From positions 1,890,001-1,932,500 of the forward strand of contig NZ_CP011389.1 of NCBI RefSeq assembly GCF_001007995.1: 42,500 bases of DNA. Direction: 5' to 3'. The position numbers were made by a program, and so were the translations under genes. Below the pieces are notes generated by a model. It was not told the origin of the DNA. It saw only the letters and a list, made by a program, of their open reading frames with translations, and did no database searches. Positions 33,929-41,865 of this stretch are shown in pieces; position 1 is the first letter of the stretch, and every line of letters begins with the position of its first letter. The stretch comes from Deinococcus soli (ex Cha et al. 2016). Lineage in GTDB: Bacteria; Deinococcota; Deinococci; Deinococcales; Deinococcaceae.

Positions 33929-34981
33929 ATGCGCCGACTCCTGCTCCTGACCGCCCTGACCGCCGCCCTCCTGACCGCCTGCACCGGCACCGAGGAGGTG
34001 ACGTACGCCGTGCAGCTGAACGTCCTGACCGACACGGACACCTCGGGCCGCGCCACTGGGCTGCGCGCCCTGAACTCCGACGGCGGCCCCGTGAACACCG
34101 TGACCGTCACGGGCGGCGTGCAGGTGCTGCCCACCAGCAGCACGCGGCGCGTCATCACCGTCCGCACCGACGCTGCCGAGACCCGCGCGCCCGACGGCAG
34201 CGACCCGCAGCCGTTCGCGGACCCCGGCTTCACGCCCTGCTACACGCGCGCCGCGCAGGACGCGGGCCGCTCCCGGCTGCTGCTGCTCAGCGAGTGCAGC
34301 GGTGTGCAGCGCGCCGCGCTGTTCGACAGTGCCAGCCGCACGCTGGTCTGGTCGGCCCTGCTGCCCACCTACCTGCCGCCCGTCACCACGACCGACACGC
34401 CCCCCACCCGGCTGGCCGTGCAGGGCGACGTGGGCCTGATCACCCGCGCCCGCCTGAACGGCGGCAGCGAGGTCATCCGCGTGGCGGTCCCCGCCGCGGG
34501 CGGCAGCGCCGAGGCCAGCGTGCCGCTGGCGATCCCGGCCGTGTTCGACCTCGCGCCGTACGGGGGGCGCGTCCTTGCCGCCACCGCGACCGGCATCCAG
34601 GCCCTGAAGACCACCGGGGAGCCCGACAGCGCCACGACCCTCGCCCCGTTCGGCGGCACCCGCTACGACCGGCTGTGGACGGGCGGCGCCAGCGGCACCC
34701 TCCTCGCCGCGTGGCGCAGCAACGTTCTGGCGGGCACCGGCGACACCCCCCTGCGGCTGTGGGACGGCGCGGCCACGACTGCCGTCACGGTCGCGACCCT
34801 GTCCGACATCCGCGACCTGACGCTGCCCAGCGACGGAAAGGCGTACGTGCTCGCCGGGCAGAACCTGAACCGCTATGACGTCACGCTGGGCCTCTCGACC
34901 GGCAACTGGGCCCCCAGGACCCTGACCACCCTGACCGCGCCGTTGAGCATCGCCTGGACGGTCCCGCCCACGACCCCCTGA
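33929..34981 (+). CDS. Lipoprotein of unknown function, possible beta-propeller
   Basis: 350 residues from the ATG at 33929, chosen because ACGGAGG lies eight bases before it and the N-terminus then ends in the lipobox LLTAC. Repeated segments with the pattern of propeller blades (SRLLLLSECSGVQRAALFDS, VQGDVGLITRARLNGGSEVI, PYGGRVLAATATGIQALKTT, DGKAYVLAGQNLNRYDVTLG) suggest a WD40/YVTN-like fold. Two cysteines (TPCYT and SECSG) may pair. It follows the LptD-like gene by 33 bp and is probably its co-transcribed envelope partner; a role in assembling the barrel or its cargo is speculation. Confidence 0.8.
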   Translation: MRRLLLLTALTAALLTACTGTEEVTYAVQLNVLTDTDTSGRATGLRALNSDGGPVNTVTVTGGVQVLPTSSTRRVITVRTDAAETRAPDGSDPQPFADPGFTPCYTRAAQDAGRSRLLLLSECSGVQRAALFDSASRTLVWSALLPTYLPPVTTTDTPPTRLAVQGDVGLITRARLNGGSEVIRVAVPAAGGSAEASVPLAIPAVFDLAPYGGRVLAATATGIQALKTTGEPDSATTLAPFGGTRYDRLWTGGASGTLLAAWRSNVLAGTGDTPLRLWDGAATTAVTVATLSDIRDLTLPSDGKAYVLAGQNLNRYDVTLGLSTGNWAPRTLTTLTAPLSIAWTVPPTTP

Positions 34982-34994
34982 CCTCCGGCAGGCG

Positions 34995-36596
34995 TCAGCG
35001 CCCCCGGGGAACGGCGACGTCCTCCTGTGGGGTGGGGACGGGAGGCGCGGGCAGGCGCAGCGTGACCTGACGGGCGCGGGTGTGCGCCAGCGTCCAGGCG
35101 CGGGGGTCGCGTTCCCTTGCGTAGTGGTCCCGCAGGTATCGGGTCAGCGAGGAGGCCCCGATGCACTCCGGTACGTCGCTCGCGCCGGGGTTGGGCGTGC
35201 AGTCGGTCAGCACGTCCAGGTGCGCTGCGAGGACCGGGACGGCTCCCGCGCCCAGGCGCAGCAGTTCGCCAGGGTTCGCCCGCTGCGGCTCGGTGCGCTG
35301 CGCGTTCGTGACGCCCGACAGGTCCCGCGTGATGTTCACCCGCGCGATCAGGCCCGCCGGGTTCAGCGCGGTCGTGACGAGCAGCGTGCCCAGCCCGAGC
35401 AGCAGGGCCGGGTACGCGAAACGGCTCGCCCGGTCCCGCCAGAGGGTCACGGCCAGCCACGCCAGGGTCAGCGTCACCCACACGAGGAACGCGGCGCCCA
35501 GCACGCGCGTCTCGCTCAGGCCGTATGCCTGGGTGTACAGCACCCAGCGCTGCGCGGCGGACGCCAGGATCACCGTCAGCGGCAGCAGCACGGCCGCGTT
35601 CAGTGCGCGGAAGGCCGGGCGGCGGCGGGACTCGGGGGTGCTCAGCGCGTACGCGACGCGCAGCACGGCGGCGGTCAGGAGGGCCACGGTCATCAGTTGC
35701 CCGAAGCCCTCGCGGATGAACGCCGCGTACGTCTGCCCGTCGGGCAGCGCGCCGCCCAGCAGCAGCGGCAGCTGCCGCGCCGCGAACGCCGTGAACAGCA
35801 GCGCCAGCGCGCCCAGCGGCACGCCCGTCTCGATCAGGCCCAGGCGGCCCTCGCGCGGGGCGGGGGGGAAGACGCTGGGCCGCGCGGCGAGCAGCGCGCC
35901 GTACACCAGCCCGCCGGTCAGGATCAGCCAGCCGATCAGGTGCCCCAGGGTGCTGATGGACCGGTCGAGGTTCACGTCCAGGCTCAGCAGCGCCTCCAGC
36001 GCCCGCGCGAACGACGCGTCCGCCCCGGCCAGCAGCGGCGCGAACACCGCGAGCAGCGGCACGGTCAGCAGCGCGCCCACACCCACCCGGCCCCAGGTGC
36101 GCGGGGCGGCAGGGGCGGGTTTCAGGTGCGCCCACGGAAAACGGTCGAGCAGCACCGCCAGCCCGTAGATGACGTGAATGCAGCTGCTCAGCGCCGCGCC
36201 CAGCCCGTCCAGCACGCCTGCCCGCGCCAGCCCCGGGAAGCGCAGCGCCGCCGAGCCCAGCCCCAGGCACAGCGTCAACGCCAGCGCGTTCAGGAAGCCC
36301 AGGTCGGGTGTGGGGTCCCACAGCGTGAACGTCACGCCGAACAGGGCGGCCAGCGCCAGCAGCGTCACCCCTTCACGGCTGGGGGGCGTGCCCTCGCGCC
36401 GCGCCCGCCACGTCACCACGCCCAGGTACAGGGCCGTCCACACCGCCAGATTCAGCCCGAACGCGCCGCTCGCGCCCTCGGTCAGCAGCAGCGCGGCCAG
36501 GGCCAGTCCGGCGGCGGTCAGCAGCGGCCACGCCAGCCTCGGCGCGGCGGGCGAGGGGGCCTGGGGGACATCGGCGGGCGCACCGGGGAGGGTCAT
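34995..36596 (-). CDS. Polytopic membrane protein, DUF4173-like
   Basis: 533 residues with about twelve hydrophobic segments, then a hydrophilic C-terminal tail of about 120 residues (from RVNITRDLSGVTNAQRTEPQ) likely outside the cytoplasm, with two cysteines (TDCTPNPG and PECIGA). The segment QTYAAFIREGFGQLMTVALL resembles the core of DUF4173 proteins; that link is from memory. Function unknown. It is convergent with the lipoprotein gene 13 bp away, so it is transcribed separately, from a leaderless TACGGT box six bases before the ATG. Confidence 0.8.
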   Translation of the reverse strand: MTLPGAPADVPQAPSPAAPRLAWPLLTAAGLALAALLLTEGASGAFGLNLAVWTALYLGVVTWRARREGTPPSREGVTLLALAALFGVTFTLWDPTPDLGFLNALALTLCLGLGSAALRFPGLARAGVLDGLGAALSSCIHVIYGLAVLLDRFPWAHLKPAPAAPRTWGRVGVGALLTVPLLAVFAPLLAGADASFARALEALLSLDVNLDRSISTLGHLIGWLILTGGLVYGALLAARPSVFPPAPREGRLGLIETGVPLGALALLFTAFAARQLPLLLGGALPDGQTYAAFIREGFGQLMTVALLTAAVLRVAYALSTPESRRRPAFRALNAAVLLPLTVILASAAQRWVLYTQAYGLSETRVLGAAFLVWVTLTLAWLAVTLWRDRASRFAYPALLLGLGTLLVTTALNPAGLIARVNITRDLSGVTNAQRTEPQRANPGELLRLGAGAVPVLAAHLDVLTDCTPNPGASDVPECIGASSLTRYLRDHYARERDPRAWTLAHTRARQVTLRLPAPPVPTPQEDVAVPRGR

Positions 36597-36602
36597 GTGC
36601 GC

Positions 36603-36608
36603 ACCGTA
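36603..36608 (-). promoter_or_regulatory. Leaderless -10 box of the DUF4173-like gene
   Basis: On the minus strand TACGGT lies six bases before the ATG at 36596. Confidence 0.45.
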
Positions 36609-36692
36609 CTCACCCTGCCCTCACGCGGCGTCCACCGGACGGACTACAGCGAAAGGAGGAGAAGCCCCCCTCCCTCCCGGCCGGGCCGGGCG

Positions 36693-37364
36693 CTACCCGC
36701 CGCGGGCGAAGCGGCGTTCCAGCAGGCGCTGCACGACCTCCAGCAGGCTGCTGACCGCCCAGTAGATCAGCGCCGCCGCCAGGTACGGCCCGAACGGCTC
36801 GAAGGTCCGCGCGATGACCAGCTGCGCGCTCCGGAGCAACTCCACGACCGTGATCACGCTCACCAGTGACGTGTCCTTCACCAGCCCGATCAGGGTGTTG
36901 CTCAGGCTGGGCAGCGCCACGCGCGCCGCCTGCGGCAGGATGATCAGCCGCATGGTCTGCGCGCCGCTCAGGCCCAGGCTGGTCGCGGCCTCCCGCTGCC
37001 CCTTCGGGATACTGAGGATCGCGGCGCGCATCGTCTCCGAGAGGTACGCGGCGGCGTTCAGCGTCAGGGCGATCACGCCGCCCGCGACGGGATTCAGCGT
37101 GACGCCCAGGCTGGGCAGGCCGTAGTAGATGACGAAGATCTGCACGAGCAGCGGCGTGCCGCGCATGAACGACACGTACAGGCTGCTCAGGCCCCGCACC
37201 CAGCCCAGGCGCGACAGCCGAGCCAGCGCGACCAGGAACCCCAGCGGGAGGCCCAGCACCATCGCGCCCAGCGCGAAGCCCAGCGTGACGGGCAGCGCGC
37301 CCAGCAGGGTCGGCAGGGACGTCCAGGCGCTCTGGAGGACAAGTTGCAGCTGTTCGGTGTTCAT
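36693..37364 (-). CDS. Polar amino acid ABC transporter permease
   Basis: 223 residues from the ATG at 37364; AGGGAG lies four bases before it, inside what a GTG start at 37379 would translate. Five membrane segments; YVSFMRGTPLLVQIFVIYYG is the HisM/GlnP-type signature and EAATSLGLSGAQTMRLIILP is the EAA loop that contacts the ATPase. It follows the binding protein gene on the same strand. No ATP-binding subunit gene is adjacent, so the ATPase must be encoded elsewhere or shared. Confidence 0.93.
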   Translation of the reverse strand: MNTEQLQLVLQSAWTSLPTLLGALPVTLGFALGAMVLGLPLGFLVALARLSRLGWVRGLSSLYVSFMRGTPLLVQIFVIYYGLPSLGVTLNPVAGGVIALTLNAAAYLSETMRAAILSIPKGQREAATSLGLSGAQTMRLIILPQAARVALPSLSNTLIGLVKDTSLVSVITVVELLRSAQLVIARTFEPFGPYLAAALIYWAVSSLLEVVQRLLERRFARGG

Positions 37365-37380
37365 GGGTCTCCCTGGCACG

Positions 37381-37424
37381 GCGCTGGGCCACGGGCGGTG
37401 GTGACCGCGTCCATGGCCCAGCGC
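37381..37424 (-). other. Hairpin between binding-protein and permease genes
   Basis: GCGCTGGGCCA and TGGCCCAGCGC form a perfect 11-bp stem with an inner CGGT/ACCG pair, in the 74-bp gap. Such hairpins often stabilise or partly terminate the transcript so that the binding protein is made in excess over the permease. The strand assignment follows the genes. Confidence 0.65.
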
Positions 37425-37438
37425 TCACGGCTCTGAGC

Positions 37439-38203
37439 TTAAGGCTTGCTGACGTCCTGACCGAACCACTTGCGGCTGATCTTGGCGTACGTGCCGTCCG
37501 CCTTGAGTTGCAGCAGGGCCCTGTCCACAGCCGTTTTCAGGCTGGTGTTGCTCTTCTTCAGGGCGATGCCGACCGCTTCGGGGTCCCCGATGACGCCCGC
37601 GCCGCGCACGGGGAGGTTCTGGGACTTGATGAGGTACCCGACGAGCAGGCGGTCGTTGTATGCGGCGTCCAGGCGGCCCGCGGCGAGGTCCGCGAGGTAC
37701 TCGGGCGCGCCGGGGTACGTGACGACGTTGATGCCACCCGCGTCCCGCAGCTGCTTCTCGAAGTTGCTGCCCAAGCCCACGCCCACGCGTTTACCCTTCA
37801 GGTCCGCGAGGGTCTTCGGAGCGAAGCTGCCGGTCTTCTTCACGATGATCTGCGGGCTGGAGTACGCGTAAGGCTTGCTGAAGCCGATGGTCTTCTGGCG
37901 TTCGGCGGTGATGCCGACCTGGTTGACGATCACGTCGTACTTGTTCGCCTGGAGTCCGGCCAGGATGCCGCTCCATTCGGTCAGGACGAACTCGGCCTTC
38001 AGGCCCAGCTTGGCCGCGACGGCCCGGGCGATGTCCACGTCGAAGCCGGTGAGGTTGCCCTTGTCGTCCTTGTACGTGAAGGGGGCGTAGGTGCCTTCCA
38101 TGCCGATCTTCAGCACGCCTTTTTGCAGGGTGCTGGGGGCGGCGGCGTGGGCGCTGCCGAGGCCGAGGGTCAGGGCGAGCAGGGGCAGAATGACGTGTTT
38201 CAT
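37439..38203 (-). CDS. Polar amino acid ABC transporter substrate-binding protein
   Basis: 254 residues from the ATG at 38203; AAGGAG lies four bases before it. Signal peptide MKHVILPLLALTLGLGSAHA, then GVLKIGMEGTYAPFTYKDDK and GFDVDIARAVAAKLGLKAEF, the family 3 solute-binding signature; IVNQVGITAERQKTIGFSKP is the second conserved block and KWFGQDVS the C-terminal end. It captures an amino acid outside the inner membrane and hands it to the downstream permease. The cystine/glutamine-type sequence does not fix the ligand. A perfect 8-bp inverted repeat lies about 110-130 bp upstream. Confidence 0.94.
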   Translation of the reverse strand: MKHVILPLLALTLGLGSAHAAAPSTLQKGVLKIGMEGTYAPFTYKDDKGNLTGFDVDIARAVAAKLGLKAEFVLTEWSGILAGLQANKYDVIVNQVGITAERQKTIGFSKPYAYSSPQIIVKKTGSFAPKTLADLKGKRVGVGLGSNFEKQLRDAGGINVVTYPGAPEYLADLAAGRLDAAYNDRLLVGYLIKSQNLPVRGAGVIGDPEAVGIALKKSNTSLKTAVDRALLQLKADGTYAKISRKWFGQDVSKP

Positions 38204-38311
38204 GGGACTCCTTGGAGGGCTGCCGGGGCAGCCGGGTGGGTGGGGTGGAGGTGCGGCGGGGGCGGGGCCTCCGCGCTGGTTCCAATAGCGTACAACTTCG
38301 GTCAACTAATA

Positions 38312-38334
38312 GATAGTGTCGTGTCTACACTATC
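38312..38334. promoter_or_regulatory. Perfect inverted repeat in the ABC transporter/ubiD gap
   Basis: GATAGTGT and ACACTATC, 7-bp spacer. It is AT-rich and looks like an operator; no regulator gene is adjacent. TACGCT at 38292-38287 on the minus strand, 17 bp from the repeat's edge, may be the ABC operon -10, which would place the repeat over the -35. Confidence 0.55.
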
Positions 38335-38414
38335 CGGCCGGGGTGCCCTACCTGTCTCCAACGTCACCGGGCGGAACCTCGTGCGCGGGTACGGTTGCCC
38401 CGCCCCCCGCCCTC

Positions 38415-38420
38415 TACACT
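38415..38420 (+). promoter_or_regulatory. Leaderless -10 box of ubiD
   Basis: TACACT lies six bases before the ATG at 38427. Confidence 0.5.
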
Positions 38421-38426
38421 CGGCGC

Positions 38427-40268
38427 ATGGCCTTTCCGGACATCCAGAGTTTCATGCGCCTCCTCGAGCAGCGCGGCGAACTGCTCCGCGTCACGACCCC
38501 GGTCAGCCGCGAGCTGGAAATCACCGAGATCGCCGACCGCATGGTCAAACAGGGCGGCCCGGCCCTGCTGTTCGAGAACGTCACCGGCAGCGACTACCCG
38601 GTCGCCATCGGCCTGCTGGGCACCAAGGAGCGCGTGGCGCTCGCCCTCGGCGTGGAGGATCTCGACGGACTGGCCGAGAAGGTCCGGAATCTCATCGACC
38701 TGTCCGGCGGCGGCAGCAAACTGGGCCTGCTGAGCAACGTCACGAAACTCCGCGACGCCATGAACCTCCCCCCACGCCGCGTCCGCAACGCCCCCGCGCA
38801 GGAGGTCGTGTGGCACGGCGACGAGGTGGACCTCTCGAAGATCCCGGTCCTGAAGTGCTGGCCCCTTGACGGTGGCCCGTTCGTCACGCTGCCCCTCGTG
38901 ATCACGAAGGACCCGGAGACCGGCGAGCGCAACATGGGGATGTACCGCGTGCAGGTCATGAGCCGGAACACGACCGGTATGCACTGGCAGCGGCACAAGA
39001 CTGGCACCAAACACCTGGAGAAGGCGAAGAAGCTCGGGAAGAGGCTGGAGGTCGCGGTCGCCATCGGCGGAGACCCGGCCCTGATCTACGCCGCCACCGC
39101 GCCCCTGCCGCCCGTGCCAGGCCTGGACGAATTTGCGCTGGCCGGGTACCTGCGCGGCCAGCGCTACCCCGTCGCCAGGGGGATCACGGTGGATCTGGAC
39201 GTGCCCGCCAACGCCGAGTTCGTGCTGGAAGGCTACGTGGACCCCAGCGAGGACTGGGTGATGGAGGGGCCGTTCGGGGATCACACCGGCTTCTACACCC
39301 TGCCGGACCTGTACCCGCACTTCCACGTCACCGCCGTGACCATGCGCCGCAACCCCGTGTACCTGGCGACCATCGTGGGCCGCCCCCCCATGGAGGACGC
39401 GTACCTGATCGAGGCGTCCGAACGGCTGTTCCTGCCCGCCGCGCAGCTCATCATCCCCGAGATCGTCGATTACCACATGCCGCCCGCCGGGGTCGCGCAC
39501 AACCTCGTGTTCGTGAGTATCAAGAAGAGTTACCCGGGGCAGGCGTACAAGGTCGCCAACGGCCTGTTCGGTCTGGGCCAGATGATGTTCGCCAAGGTCA
39601 TCGTCGTCCTCGACGAGGACGTGCCCGTCACCGACTTCGACGCCGTGTGGCGCGAGGTCACGCAGAAGGCCGTGCCGGGCCGCGACACCCTCACCACGCG
39701 CGGCCCCATCGACGTGCTCGACCACTCCAGCCGGGGCTGGGGCTACGGCGGGAAACTCATCATTGACGCCACCACCAAACGCCCCGAGGAGGTCGGCAGC
39801 GCCGCCAGCAGCCGCCCCGACCAGGCCGGGGACGTGCTGTCTCCCGAAGGCTTCACGCCGCGCGCCGCGCAGGACCTCCCCACCTTCGACGGCGTCCTCG
39901 CCCAGCGGCAGACCCTGGACGGGTACTGGCTGGTGGCGCTGCACAAGACCCGCGCCGGACAGGCCCGCGACCTCGCCGCCGCGTTCGCCGCGCACCCGGC
40001 CGCCCACGGCATCCGCCACCTCCTGATCTGCGACGACCAGACCGACGTGACCGACATCCAGGACGTCTGGTGGACCATCCTGAACAACATCGACGCCGAA
40101 CGCGACGTCTGGGTGCAGGGTGAACTCCTCGCCTGGGACGGCGCACAGAAACTCCCACAGGAAGGCTTCGTCCGCGAGTGGCCGCCCAAGATCGTGATGG
40201 ACAAGGACATCGTGGACCGCGTGGACCGCCTGTGGAACGTGTACGGCCTGCCGGAGCAGTGGCGCTGA
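38427..40268 (+). CDS. UbiD family decarboxylase
   Basis: 613 residues from the ATG at 38427, six bases after TACACT; the frame is open further upstream but without similarity or signals. The core PLVITKDPETGERNMGMYRV and WVMEGPFGDHTGFYTLPDLY, then RRNPVYLATIVGRPPMEDAY, are UbiD signatures including the catalytic Glu segment. The enzyme needs prenylated FMN made by UbiX, not present here. The C-terminal about 130 residues extend beyond the roughly 490-residue E. coli UbiD, as in longer menaquinone-type UbiD proteins. Deinococcus uses menaquinone, so a role in quinone synthesis (MqnP/futalosine-type or aromatic acid decarboxylation) is inferred only. Confidence 0.93.
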   Translation: MAFPDIQSFMRLLEQRGELLRVTTPVSRELEITEIADRMVKQGGPALLFENVTGSDYPVAIGLLGTKERVALALGVEDLDGLAEKVRNLIDLSGGGSKLGLLSNVTKLRDAMNLPPRRVRNAPAQEVVWHGDEVDLSKIPVLKCWPLDGGPFVTLPLVITKDPETGERNMGMYRVQVMSRNTTGMHWQRHKTGTKHLEKAKKLGKRLEVAVAIGGDPALIYAATAPLPPVPGLDEFALAGYLRGQRYPVARGITVDLDVPANAEFVLEGYVDPSEDWVMEGPFGDHTGFYTLPDLYPHFHVTAVTMRRNPVYLATIVGRPPMEDAYLIEASERLFLPAAQLIIPEIVDYHMPPAGVAHNLVFVSIKKSYPGQAYKVANGLFGLGQMMFAKVIVVLDEDVPVTDFDAVWREVTQKAVPGRDTLTTRGPIDVLDHSSRGWGYGGKLIIDATTKRPEEVGSAASSRPDQAGDVLSPEGFTPRAAQDLPTFDGVLAQRQTLDGYWLVALHKTRAGQARDLAAAFAAHPAAHGIRHLLICDDQTDVTDIQDVWWTILNNIDAERDVWVQGELLAWDGAQKLPQEGFVREWPPKIVMDKDIVDRVDRLWNVYGLPEQWR

Positions 40269-40302
40269 GGTAACTGCGGCGGCGCTCCCCGGAACCACCC
40301 GG

Positions 40303-40308
40303 TACCTT
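40303..40308 (+). promoter_or_regulatory. Leaderless -10 box of the split DUF3592-like gene
   Basis: TACCTT lies six bases before the ATG at 40315. Confidence 0.45.
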
Positions 40309-40314
40309 CAGGGC

Positions 40315-40653
40315 ATGCTGCGCGTCGCCTCTGCACTCAGGTACGTCCTGCCGGGCATCCTGTTCCTGATCACCCCGGTCTCGACCCTCCTGCGCACACC
40401 CTCACCTGAACTGTGGCAGTGGGTGCCCCCGCTGTTGCTGGGTGCGGCTGGCATCGGGTTCATCGGGCATGGCGTACTGATCCTGACCGGACGCGTACCG
40501 CCGTCACCGGCCCGGCAGACCGTGACACTAAACCGTGTCGGATCATCAGTGCTGCTGGGGTCCGGTTTGTTTCTGATCAGCTCATTCCTTCTTGTTCTCC
40601 CAGGGACTTCCGTCGTGAACGCAATTCGCTCTCGGAGCTGGACGTCGGTGTGA
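40315..40653 (+). pseudogene. DUF3592-like membrane protein, N-terminal fragment cut by an IS
   Basis: 112 residues with three membrane segments (YVLPGILFLITPVSTLL, WVPPLLLGAAGIGFIGHGVL, SVLLGSGLFLISSFLLVLPG), then NAIRSRSWTSV and a stop. The stop TGA at 40651-40653 is the first three bases of the inserted IS. Removing the IS and one copy of the GGTG duplication joins this frame directly to the fragment at 41870: SWTSV-EARVTKV, the usual SW..V.ARV start of a DUF3592 domain. The restored protein would have 220 residues. The fragment still has a start and a leaderless -10, so it may be expressed as a membrane stub. Confidence 0.85.
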
Positions 40654-40697
40654 CGTTCACCCTTTGATCGGTCCAGCCCGAATGAGCCCAGCGTACT

Positions 40698-41543
40698 TCA
40701 GCCCGCCAGTTGGCGGGCGAACTCATGTGGCGTGAGGTTCCCAAGAGAGCTGTGGGGACGGACGACGTTATAGTCCCGCCGCCAGATGGCGAGGCTCAGC
40801 CTCGCCTGCGGCACGCTCAAGAACCAGTGAACATTCAAGAACTCGTCACGCATCCGACCGTTAAAGCTCTCAATATAGGCGTTCTGAACGGGCTTTCCGG
40901 GGTCGATGAAGTGATGGGCGATGCCCTGCGAGTACGCCCACTGATCCAGGGCCCGGCCCGTAAACTCTGGCCCGTTGTCGGTCAGGAGCACTTCGGGTTT
41001 TCCGCGTTCCCGAATCGCGTCTGCCAGCAGACGCGCCACGGTGCTCCCGGGGATCGATGTCGACGCATAGCTGAGCACGCATTCCCTCGTGCCGTCGTCT
41101 ACAACGTTGAGGATTCGGAACCGTTGCCCGTTGGCCAACTGATCACTGACGAAGTCCAGGCTCCAGCGCTCATTCGCTCGTGTCGGCGACGTGAGCGGCA
41201 GTCTGGTGTGGGCCTCCCCCTTTCTGCGGGTCTTTTTGCGGACGGCTAAGCCTTCATTCCGGTACACGCGGTAGACGCGCTTGTGGTTAACGGTCTCGCC
41301 CTGGCGGCGCAGCAGGATGTGGAGACGCCGATATCCGAACCGGGGACGCTCGCACGCGAGCGTCCTGAGCTTGTCTGCCAGATCACGGTCATCTCTCGTC
41401 GCGCGATGACGCTGTGTAGAACGATGAAAACCAAGAACACGGCAGGCTCGCCGCTCACTGATCCCGAACAGGTGCCGCACTTCCTGGATGACCCGTCGTT
41501 TGATGGGCGTCTGGACCTGCGGCATCTGTTCGGGACTCACCAC
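40698..41543 (-). CDS. IS407-group transposase OrfB (DDE integrase domain)
   Basis: 281 residues. HLFGISERRACRVLGFHRST is the HTH_21-like start, then ERPRFGYRRLHILLRRQG. The DDE triad is visible: D in RWSLDFVSDQL, D in LLTDNGPEF and E in AYIESFNGRMRDEF, with the closing RDYNVVRPHSSLG. The spacing between the second D and E is about 35 residues, standard for IS3. The frame overlaps the end of OrfA by 7 bp at 41537-41543; the fused OrfAB transposase would come from a -1 frameshift there, or OrfB starts at the GTG at 41543. Confidence 0.93.
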   Translation of the reverse strand: MVSPEQMPQVQTPIKRRVIQEVRHLFGISERRACRVLGFHRSTQRHRATRDDRDLADKLRTLACERPRFGYRRLHILLRRQGETVNHKRVYRVYRNEGLAVRKKTRRKGEAHTRLPLTSPTRANERWSLDFVSDQLANGQRFRILNVVDDGTRECVLSYASTSIPGSTVARLLADAIRERGKPEVLLTDNGPEFTGRALDQWAYSQGIAHHFIDPGKPVQNAYIESFNGRMRDEFLNVHWFLSVPQARLSLAIWRRDYNVVRPHSSLGNLTPHEFARQLAG

Positions 41544-41803
41544 TTTCGGCCCACCACCTCCTTCAGGATGCTGTTATCGAGTGCCAGATGCGCCACCAGC
41601 TTCTTCAGGCGACGATTTTCTTCTTCCAGCTGCCGAACGCGCTTCGCGTCGTCCTTGGTCATGCCGCCGTACCGTGCCTGCCAGCGGTGAATGGTGGCCT
41701 TGGAGACCCCGGACAACCGAGCGACGTCACCGACCGCGGTGCCCGCCTCAACTTGGGCCAAGACATCAAGGATCTCGTTTTCGCTGTACTGCTTGTGCTT
41801 CAT
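41537..41803 (-). CDS. IS407-group transposase OrfA
   Basis: 88 residues from the ATG at 41803, with GGGAGGGG just upstream. MKHKQYSENEILDVLAQVEA and VARLSGVSKATIHRWQARYG make the HTH, followed by a leucine-zipper-like helix RQLEEENRRLKKLVAHLALD typical of IS3 OrfA, which binds the ends and limits transposition. It precedes OrfB with a short overlap. It appears intact. Confidence 0.93.
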   Translation of the reverse strand: MKHKQYSENEILDVLAQVEAGTAVGDVARLSGVSKATIHRWQARYGGMTKDDAKRVRQLEEENRRLKKLVAHLALDNSILKEVVGRKW

Positions 41804-41865
41804 GACCCCTCCCTGGAGACGATCTTGTCTCATTCGGAGTGGGCCGACCAATTGGGGTCACGTCA

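Larger units (their letters stand above)
40651..41865 (-). mobile_element. IS3-family insertion sequence, IS407 group (1215 bp)
   Basis: Ends are imperfect inverted repeats: TGACGTTCACCC on the left and, reading inward from the right, TGACGTGACCCC, with similarity running about 36 bp to CCGAATGAG. A 4-bp duplication GGTG flanks it (40647-40650 and 41866-41869), the size expected for the IS407 group. It encodes OrfA (HTH) and OrfB (DDE integrase) on the minus strand, both intact. The exact duplication and intact genes suggest a recent, possibly still active insertion. It splits a DUF3592-like gene. Confidence 0.92.

Noticed and set aside
34873..36321. Long minus-strand open frame in another phase of the DUF4173-like gene
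   Set aside because: Arg/Gly/Ala-rich shadow; the neighbouring frame encodes regular membrane helices and starts behind a -10 box.
38316..38426. Upstream start for the UbiD gene
   Set aside because: No ribosome site, overlaps the palindrome at 38312-38334, and the ATG at 38427 has a -10 box at leaderless distance and a family-like N-terminus.
40665..41850. Shorter IS boundaries (TGATCGG to CCGACCA)
   Set aside because: They give inverted ends but no target duplication; extending to TGACGT gives matching ends, a GGTG duplication and an in-frame empty site.
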